A DNA stretch of 64,000 bases. It comes from Breoghania sp. Lineage in GTDB: Bacteria; Pseudomonadota; Alphaproteobacteria; Rhizobiales; Stappiaceae. This document shows positions 58,436 to 64,000 of the stretch, piece by piece. Under the pieces are notes generated by a model. That model was given only the letters and a program-made list of their open reading frames with translations. It was not told the DNA's origin and did not search any database. The translations under genes were made by a program, and so were the position numbers. Each line of letters opens with the position of its first letter. The stretch's first letter is position 1. Location: assembly GCF_963674635.1 (NCBI RefSeq), contig NZ_OY771475.1, positions 3,038,001-3,102,000 on the forward strand, read 5' to 3'.

Positions 58436-60229
58436 TCAGACGGACGCAACCTCCTCTCCAATTGCACCCCCGACTTCGGACGCCTGAAGGGCTGCGACCA
58501 GCACGACCGGATCGCGCACCGCCCACACTTCCAGCGGCTCGGTGCGGCCGCGCAGGCCAACCGCATGGGGGGTGGCGGGAACAGGGTCCTCGCCGATGCC
58601 CGCGAGGGCGAGCCCCTCGATCCCCGCCGCTTCAAGCGTGCTGTTTGAGATGACGGCAAAGCCGCCGAGGTCCTTGGATGCACCCTCCAGACGGCTTGCG
58701 ACATTGACCGTATCGCCAAGGGCGGTCAGCTGCGCGGCGGCCCCCGCCGCCCCCGCAAGGCCGATCCGTCCCAGGATTGCCGGGCCGGTGTGAAGACCGA
58801 TACCGAGCCGCAGGGGCGTGTCGAGCTGGGCTACGAGATCGGCATTGGCGCGTTCCAGCGCCTGCGCCAGCGAAAGCACCGCCTGCAGGGCATCGCGCGC
58901 GCCTTGCCGGGCGTCCTTGTCGATCCCGAACAGCGCCATGATGCCGTCGCCCATGACCTTGTCGACCAGGCCACCGGCCTTGCGGATCGCCTCGCCCGCA
59001 CCTTCCAGATAGCGGTTCAGGATGAAGACCACATCATAGGGAAGGCGGCCTTCCGACAGGGCCGTGAAGCCGCGCAGATCGACAAACATCACGCTTACCG
59101 GGCGTTCCACGCCCCAGCGATAGAGATCATCGGTGGGCTGCAATCGTTTTCCAAAATCCCGACGGCTGGCCAGCATCGGCTCGATCTCCAGATCCGATTG
59201 CGGGCGGATCTGACAGGCCAGGCGAATGTCGTTGCCTGCCCGGATACGGGCGAGCACGGTCCGCTCGGCTGTGGAGGGGCTGGCGAGCCTGTCTCCTCCG
59301 GCGAGAATGCGGGTGCGGCAGGTTGAACACCGCGCCCGCCCGCCGCAAACGGATAGATGCGGCAGGCCGTTGGCGCGGCTGATTTCCAGAAGCGTCGGGC
59401 CGGGGCGCGAACGCACCTGCCGCCCGTCGGGATAGGTGATGGTGAAGCCTTTGCCGAACCTGTCCGCCACGCGCCGCGCGAGGATCACCAGTGCGATGGT
59501 GCCCAGAACCACGACGAGGCCCCACCGGCCCTGATACATCCAGTCAGCGAGGACGGCCCGTTCAGAAGCCGTGTTGTTGAGCCCGAGACGGCCGGTTTCG
59601 GCCAAAAGGCGGGCAGCGTTGATCCAGCCGGTCAGCGCCAGCGTGGGCACCAGCAACGCCGCCGCCGCAAGCCAGCCGCGCAGCGCGCGATACCAGCGTC
59701 GCAGCCGCAGCCAGTAATGCAGGCCGATGATCGCATGGCCCCACACGATCACAAGCAGCGCCGATTGCCAGAACACGCTGTTGTCCCAAAGCGCCGTCAA
59801 TTCGTGACGGTAATCGACATTGGTGTGAAAGACATCCATCGCCAGACGCGTGGCCACGATGTGCTTGATCAGGAGGCAGGTGATGGAAAGGCCGAGCAGG
59901 ATCTGCGCCGCTTCCCAGACGGGCATGCGCCATGTGCGCCGCCGCGCCAGCTTGATCAAGGCCAACACGACGTGAACCGCCAGCGCGCCGTAAAGCAGGA
60001 TCTGGCCCGGCCGCGAGGACCAGACCTCATAGCGCAGGTCCTGACCGGCCTGCATCACGGCGAGCGAGACATTGCCCAGAGCATGATTGAGGAAATGCGA
60101 GAGAATGAAGACAAAGAGCACAAGTCCGGCATAAAGCCGGGCCCTTTGCGCGACCGTTCCCCCCGAAGGCACCGCAGCGCCCGCCCTGCCTTGCTTAAGA
60201 TCCGGCGACGCCTTTTCCTGACCGTTCAT
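58436..60229 (-). CDS. Class III adenylate cyclase with heme-like membrane domain and 2Fe-2S ferredoxin domain (CyaC-like)
   Basis: 597 residues. About six helices (about 20-215) contain several histidines (ILSHFLNHAL, AVHVVLAL, IKHIVATRL, WGHAIIGLHYW), resembling the diheme fold of succinate dehydrogenase. A ferredoxin domain (about 235-340) has CGGRARC and STCRTR plus a later Cys in RLACQIR. The cyclase domain (about 370-565) has VMFVDLRGFTALSEG and KVMGDGIMALFG. The architecture is that of rhizobial CyaC and suggests redox or quinone sensing. ATG 60229 has GGGGAG seven bases upstream. Confidence 0.88.
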   Translation of the reverse strand: MNGQEKASPDLKQGRAGAAVPSGGTVAQRARLYAGLVLFVFILSHFLNHALGNVSLAVMQAGQDLRYEVWSSRPGQILLYGALAVHVVLALIKLARRRTWRMPVWEAAQILLGLSITCLLIKHIVATRLAMDVFHTNVDYRHELTALWDNSVFWQSALLVIVWGHAIIGLHYWLRLRRWYRALRGWLAAAALLVPTLALTGWINAARLLAETGRLGLNNTASERAVLADWMYQGRWGLVVVLGTIALVILARRVADRFGKGFTITYPDGRQVRSRPGPTLLEISRANGLPHLSVCGGRARCSTCRTRILAGGDRLASPSTAERTVLARIRAGNDIRLACQIRPQSDLEIEPMLASRRDFGKRLQPTDDLYRWGVERPVSVMFVDLRGFTALSEGRLPYDVVFILNRYLEGAGEAIRKAGGLVDKVMGDGIMALFGIDKDARQGARDALQAVLSLAQALERANADLVAQLDTPLRLGIGLHTGPAILGRIGLAGAAGAAAQLTALGDTVNVASRLEGASKDLGGFAVISNSTLEAAGIEGLALAGIGEDPVPATPHAVGLRGRTEPLEVWAVRDPVVLVAALQASEVGGAIGEEVASV

Positions 60230-60521
60230 CCGATCGCTCCCCTTGCCCATCTCCCGGCAACCTCCCCCGCGACAAGTCTAGTCATCAAAGCAATCGGTTG
60301 CGAGAGGCGGCCTGGCTTGAGGGCGCATGGCCGTGATTTTGCGAAAACCGCGCCGCCGACGCCGCGGCCCTTTCCCGTCGCCATCGTCCGTGCCGCCCCT
60401 GGCGTGCCGAGGGAACGTTCCGCGGAGCACGGCGTTTTCGCTTTTTCGCGCAATGGCCTAAACTAACGCGAGGCGATCGCCCGAAAGTCGGGCCGGGCGA
60501 GGCGGGGAGGACGAGCGGCGC

Positions 60522-61880
60522 ATGTTCACCTGGGAGGAATTCGTCAAGGCGATCGAGAGCACGGTTCCTCAACTGGTGCTGTCGCTGCGCGCGCTCATCC
60601 AGCCTTCCGGCATCCTGCAGCTCGTGATCCTGATCCTTGCCTTCGCGGTTGCCCATTACGGGGCCCTGCGGGCCGAGCCGCACCTGGAAAACTGGGTGCG
60701 CGCGCAGGAGACGTCCATTCGCCGGATGCGCTTTCTGGCGCTTGTGCTGCGCCGTCTCAGGGTCATCATCTTCGTTGCGATCACATGGGCCGTCGTGGTC
60801 GTCATGCGCGAGGTGACGTGGCCGAGCCGCAGCTACCTGATCCTGGTGGTGGGCAATCTCGCCGCCGTCTGGCTCGTCATCTCCATTTCCTCACGCATCA
60901 TCCGCAACCGTCTCGCGGCCAGAATCGTGGCGCTCGGCGGCTGGGCCTTCGCCGCGCTCACGCTGCTCGACCTGACGCCGCAGGCCATTGTTCTGATGGA
61001 CGCCCTGGCGGTTCAGGTCGGCTCGCTGCGCATCTCGCTGCTGCTGGTCGTCAAGGCCGTGGTGACCTTGACCCTCCTCATGTGGATGGCGGGCTGGCTC
61101 AGCCGGGCCGCGGAACGGCGCATGGAGCGCGAAAAGGACCTCTCGCCCTCCATGAAGGTTCTGGCGGGGAAACTCACCCGTATCGCGCTGTTCATGCTTG
61201 CCGCGGTGCTGGGCCTTCAGACCATCGGTTTCGATCTCACGACCATCACGGTCTTTTCCGGCGCGGTCGGGCTCGGGCTCGGGTTCGGCCTGCAAAAGGT
61301 GGTCTCCAACCTCGTTTCCGGCGTCATTCTGCTCATCGACAAGTCGATCAAGCCGGGTGACGTGATTTCGGTGGGCGAGACCTATGGTTCGATCACCTCG
61401 CTGGGCGCGCGCTATGTGTCGGTGGTGACGCGGGACGCGCGGGAATACCTCATTCCCAACGAGGACCTGATCACCAATCAGGTGATCAACTGGACCTATT
61501 CCGACAACAAGGTGCGGCTCGATGTGCCGTTCGGGGTGGCCTACGATGCGGATCCGGCGCAAGTTCGGGAGCTGGCCGCACGGGCGGCCGCGAGCGTTGC
61601 GCGGGTGGAGGACGATCCGGCACCGGTCTGCCATCTGACGGCATTCGGCGAATCGTCGGTCGATTTCCTGCTGCGCTTCTGGATCGACGATCCCGGCAAG
61701 GGGGTGGTCAACGTCAAGGGCGAGGTGCTCATGGCCCTTTGGGAAGCTTTGCACGAGGCGGGCGTCGGCCTGCCCTATCGCCAGCACGACATTCATATCA
61801 AGGGGCCGGTGGAGATGATCTATCGTCAGCCTGGAAACGGACCACAGGACGGAGACAGGCGTGAGCCAGGGGACGAGTGA
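60522..61880 (+). CDS. MscS-family mechanosensitive ion channel
   Basis: 452-residue membrane channel that releases solutes on osmotic downshock. N-terminal helices precede the MscS pore region (VFSGAVGLGLGFGLQKVVSNLVSG) and the beta domain (ISVGETYGSITSLGARYVSVVTRD, given only in part: GSITSLGARYV). It is translationally coupled to the next ion-channel gene (20-base overlap). Confidence 0.93.
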   Translation: MFTWEEFVKAIESTVPQLVLSLRALIQPSGILQLVILILAFAVAHYGALRAEPHLENWVRAQETSIRRMRFLALVLRRLRVIIFVAITWAVVVVMREVTWPSRSYLILVVGNLAAVWLVISISSRIIRNRLAARIVALGGWAFAALTLLDLTPQAIVLMDALAVQVGSLRISLLLVVKAVVTLTLLMWMAGWLSRAAERRMEREKDLSPSMKVLAGKLTRIALFMLAAVLGLQTIGFDLTTITVFSGAVGLGLGFGLQKVVSNLVSGVILLIDKSIKPGDVISVGETYGSITSLGARYVSVVTRDAREYLIPNEDLITNQVINWTYSDNKVRLDVPFGVAYDADPAQVRELAARAAASVARVEDDPAPVCHLTAFGESSVDFLLRFWIDDPGKGVVNVKGEVLMALWEALHEAGVGLPYRQHDIHIKGPVEMIYRQPGNGPQDGDRREPGDE

Positions 61881-62703
61881 AACCGGCAGCGAACAGGACG
61901 CGCATGACGAGCTGACCAACGGGCGCGGACGGTTCGGCCCGACCCGCATGGCGCTGCGCCATCTCTATTTCGGGGATGGCCGCACGTCGCGGATCTTTCG
62001 AACCGGCATGGTCATCTTCGACATCGTGACGGTGCTCTATTTCATCGTCTCGTCGATGATCCCGGAACAGCCGACCATGCATCTGACCGATCTCGCGATC
62101 GCGGTGGTGCTGATCGTCGATTACGTGACGCGGCTGTTGATCGTGGTGCGGCCATTGAAGACCGCGCTGGAACTGACCACCATCGCCGATCTCATCGTGA
62201 TCCTCTCGCTGCTTGCGGCAAACTTCATCGACAATCTGGGTTTCCTGCGCATTCTCAGGATGTTGCGGCTGTTGCGCTCCTATCACGTGCTGCGCGATCT
62301 CCGGCGCAACTGGATCTGGTTCAAGCGCAACGAGGAGGTGATCCAGTCAGCGGTCAATCTCTTCGTCTTCGTCTTCATCGTGACCGCGATCGTCTTCGTG
62401 GCGGAGGCCCAGCACAACGAGAACATCAACACCTATGTCGATGCGCTCTATTTCACGGTGACGACGCTGACCACCACCGGGTTCGGCGACATCACGGTCA
62501 AAGACACGTTCGGGCGGCTCCTGACGGTGGCCATCATGGTGATCGGGGTGACCCTGTTCCTGCGCCTCGTCCAGACCATCTTCCGGCCAAGCAAATACCC
62601 CTTCACCTGCCCCGATTGCGGGTTGAACCGGCACGACCCGGACGCCATCCACTGCAAGCATTGCGGGCGGGTCCTGAAGATCCCGACGGACGGGGAATCC
62701 TGA
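61861..62703 (+). CDS. Voltage-gated-type ion channel with C-terminal zinc ribbon
   Basis: 280 residues, GTG start with GGAG upstream. Six hydrophobic segments with a charged fourth segment (ILRMLRLLRSYHVLRDLRR) suggest a voltage-sensor fold. The pore reads VTTLTTTGFGDIT, close to the potassium filter TVGYGD but with TGFGD. The C-terminus (about 250-275) has two CxxC knuckles (CPDCGL, CKHCGR), a zinc ribbon unusual for such channels. It overlaps the MscS gene. Confidence 0.85.
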   Translation: MSQGTSETGSEQDAHDELTNGRGRFGPTRMALRHLYFGDGRTSRIFRTGMVIFDIVTVLYFIVSSMIPEQPTMHLTDLAIAVVLIVDYVTRLLIVVRPLKTALELTTIADLIVILSLLAANFIDNLGFLRILRMLRLLRSYHVLRDLRRNWIWFKRNEEVIQSAVNLFVFVFIVTAIVFVAEAQHNENINTYVDALYFTVTTLTTTGFGDITVKDTFGRLLTVAIMVIGVTLFLRLVQTIFRPSKYPFTCPDCGLNRHDPDAIHCKHCGRVLKIPTDGES

Positions 62704-62731
62704 GCCAGAAGGCGTTTCAAGCATCCGTTTC

Positions 62732-62763
62732 GAAGGCGTTCGAAAGGACTTTCGAACGCCTTC
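62732..62763. terminator. Perfect 15 bp inverted repeat between convergent genes
   Basis: Arms GAAGGCGTTCGAAAG and CTTTCGAACGCCTTC separated by two bases. No T-run follows on either strand. It probably ends both convergent transcripts by folding, or protects their 3' ends. Confidence 0.5.
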
Positions 62764-62770
62764 AATCCGA

Positions 62771-64000
62771 TCATTGAGTCATAAGGCTTTTCTTTTGAAG
62801 AAAACGGTCGATCCCCGCGGCCGCCGCCACCCCCGTGGCAAAGCTCGCCTGGAGAAGATATCCCCCCGTCGGGGCCTCCCAGTCGAGCATCTCGCCTGCA
62901 CAGAATATCCCCGGCCTGTCGGCGAGCATCATGTTCCCGTCAAGCCCGGCAAGCGCGATGCCACCGGCACTTGAAATGGCGCGCTCCAGACCGGCGGTTG
63001 CGGTGAGACGAAGCGGGCAGGCCTTGATGAGGCGGGCGAGCTCGGCGGCATCGGAGGGAAGCGAGCCGTCTTTCTGGGCGCAGGCATCGCGCAGCACCGC
63101 GATGGCGAGCGGCGAGAGCCCCGCCGCCTTGCGCAGGAAGTTGGAGACCGACTGGTGACCGCGCGGACGGGCGAGGCGTTCCTGAAGGCGCTCAAGCGGC
63201 GTGTCGGGCCGGAGGTCGATCAGAAGCTCGGCCGCGCCCTGCGCCTCGATCGCCTCCCGCAAGACGGCGGAAAGCGCGTAGACCGGAACGCCCTCGATAC
63301 CGGTGGCGGTGATCATGACATCGCCCCGCGCGGCATGGGAGCCGAAGGAGAGGCCGACGGTCTTGAGCGGGGTTCCGGCGAACCGCTCCACCAGAACCGG
63401 CGACCAGCTTGTGAGAAAGCCGCAATTGGAGGGCCGGATCGGGGTCACGGCGACACCGGCCCGCTCGATCAGCCCCGGCCATGCGGGATCCGCGCCGAGC
63501 TTTGGCCAGCTGAGCCCACCCAGCGCCAGAAGGGTGGCGTCGGCGGTTCGGGTGACCGCGCCTTGCGGGGTTTCAAAGACAAGCGCGCCATCGTCGGTCC
63601 AGCCCGTCCAGCGATGGCGGGCAAGCAACGTGACGCCAAGCTCCCCAAGCCTGGAAAGCCAGGCCCTAAGCAGCGGCGAGGCCTTCATGGCCTTTGGAAA
63701 GACGCGATGGGAGGAGCCGACAAAGGTCTCCGCCCCGAGCCCGTCCGCCCAGGCGCGAAGCGCCTCGGGCGGGAAGGCGCGGATGGCGGGTTCAAGCACC
63801 GCACGGGCCGCCCCATAGCGGGTCAGGAAGGTTTCCAGATCCTCCGCATGGGTGAGGTTCAGCCCACCGCGCCCGGCCATGAGAAACCGGCGCGCGGGCG
63901 AAGCGAGGCGGTCATGGACGGTGACGGAATGACCGGCCTCAGCCAGCCTTTCGGCCGCGATGAGCCCGGCGGGGCCTGCGCCGATCACGGCGATGGTGGC
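62771..64000 (-). CDS. FAD-dependent oxidoreductase, HI0933/BaiN-like (TIGR03862 type), 5' end cut by window edge
   Basis: Flavoprotein of the HI0933 family; the 5' end lies beyond 64000. It begins in this window with IAVIGAGPAGLIAAERLAEAG (dinucleotide-binding loop GAGPAG), then MAGRGGLNLTHAED typical of the TIGR03862 subgroup. The C-terminus has GIFCAGEMLDWEAPTGGY. The reaction is unknown in this subgroup. It converges with the ion-channel gene. Confidence 0.88.
   Translation of the reverse strand, partial: ATIAVIGAGPAGLIAAERLAEAGHSVTVHDRLASPARRFLMAGRGGLNLTHAEDLETFLTRYGAARAVLEPAIRAFPPEALRAWADGLGAETFVGSSHRVFPKAMKASPLLRAWLSRLGELGVTLLARHRWTGWTDDGALVFETPQGAVTRTADATLLALGGLSWPKLGADPAWPGLIERAGVAVTPIRPSNCGFLTSWSPVLVERFAGTPLKTVGLSFGSHAARGDVMITATGIEGVPVYALSAVLREAIEAQGAAELLIDLRPDTPLERLQERLARPRGHQSVSNFLRKAAGLSPLAIAVLRDACAQKDGSLPSDAAELARLIKACPLRLTATAGLERAISSAGGIALAGLDGNMMLADRPGIFCAGEMLDWEAPTGGYLLQASFATGVAAAAGIDRFLQKKSLMTQ

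Overview
The window looks like chromosome from an alphaproteobacterium of the order Hyphomicrobiales (Rhizobiales), possibly near Stappia, Roseibium or Pannonibacter. Three things suggest this: high GC, rhizobial gene order (miaB-phoH-ybeY-tlyC ... lnt-XRE regulator-metK-trmB-rimP-nusA-ylxR-infB-rbfA-truB, then ubiB-ubiE-mutM-enoyl-CoA hydratase-rpsT ... dnaA-dnaN-recF), and a PmtA-type phospholipid methyltransferase. The family-level placement is a guess from gene order.

Layout. 1-2.3 kb: a truncated PfkB sugar kinase divergent from a ROK regulator. 2.3-12.3 kb: translation and RNA genes on the minus strand (metK, trmB, rimP, nusA, ylxR, infB, rbfA, truB). 12.8-15.4 kb: XRE regulator and lnt. 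15.7-18.8 kb: a FIST sensor gene and a GGDEF-EAL gene on the plus strand, placed between lnt and tlyC. 18.9-27.2 kb: tlyC, ybeY, phoH, miaB, plsC, rimI, tsaB, nfuA and a UspA protein. 27.3-30.1 kb: a flavin aromatic monooxygenase and a divergent MarR regulator around a clear operator. 30.2-33.8 kb: hslV-DUF2157-hslU and an FMN reductase. 34.0-34.6 kb: a low-GC gene with a HEPN-like motif. 34.7-38.9 kb: pmtA, dnaJ and dnaK, the last with an RpoH-type promoter. 39.0-45.0 kb: alkB, ubiB, ubiE, mutM, enoyl-CoA hydratase, rpsT. 45.0-46.4 kb: a 1.4 kb stretch with no convincing gene, holding hairpins, a degenerate 19-20 bp tandem repeat, an orphan intrinsic terminator and a GANTC cluster. 46.4-51.6 kb: rhodanese, dnaA, dnaN, recF. 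51.8-58.0 kb: a dipeptide-type ABC operon with an embedded GNAT gene. 58.4-60.2 kb: a CyaC-like cyclase with heme-like membrane and 2Fe-2S domains. 60.5-64 kb: MscS channel, an ion channel with a zinc ribbon, and a truncated flavoprotein.

Most of the window is core housekeeping: ribosome and tRNA maturation, protein quality control, ubiquinone synthesis, DNA repair and replication initiation. The accessory pieces are the FIST/c-di-GMP pair, the MarR/monooxygenase pair, the HEPN-like gene, the peptide transporter and the sensory cyclase. Three copies of a paired palindromic repeat (about 126-145 bp) lie between genes. Two genes, rimP and mutM, have 33-35 bp tandem copies of their 3' ends just past the stop codon. 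No tRNA, rRNA, CRISPR array, insertion sequence or prophage was found. Start codons were often moved from the longest frame to the one with the best ribosome binding site or family fit.
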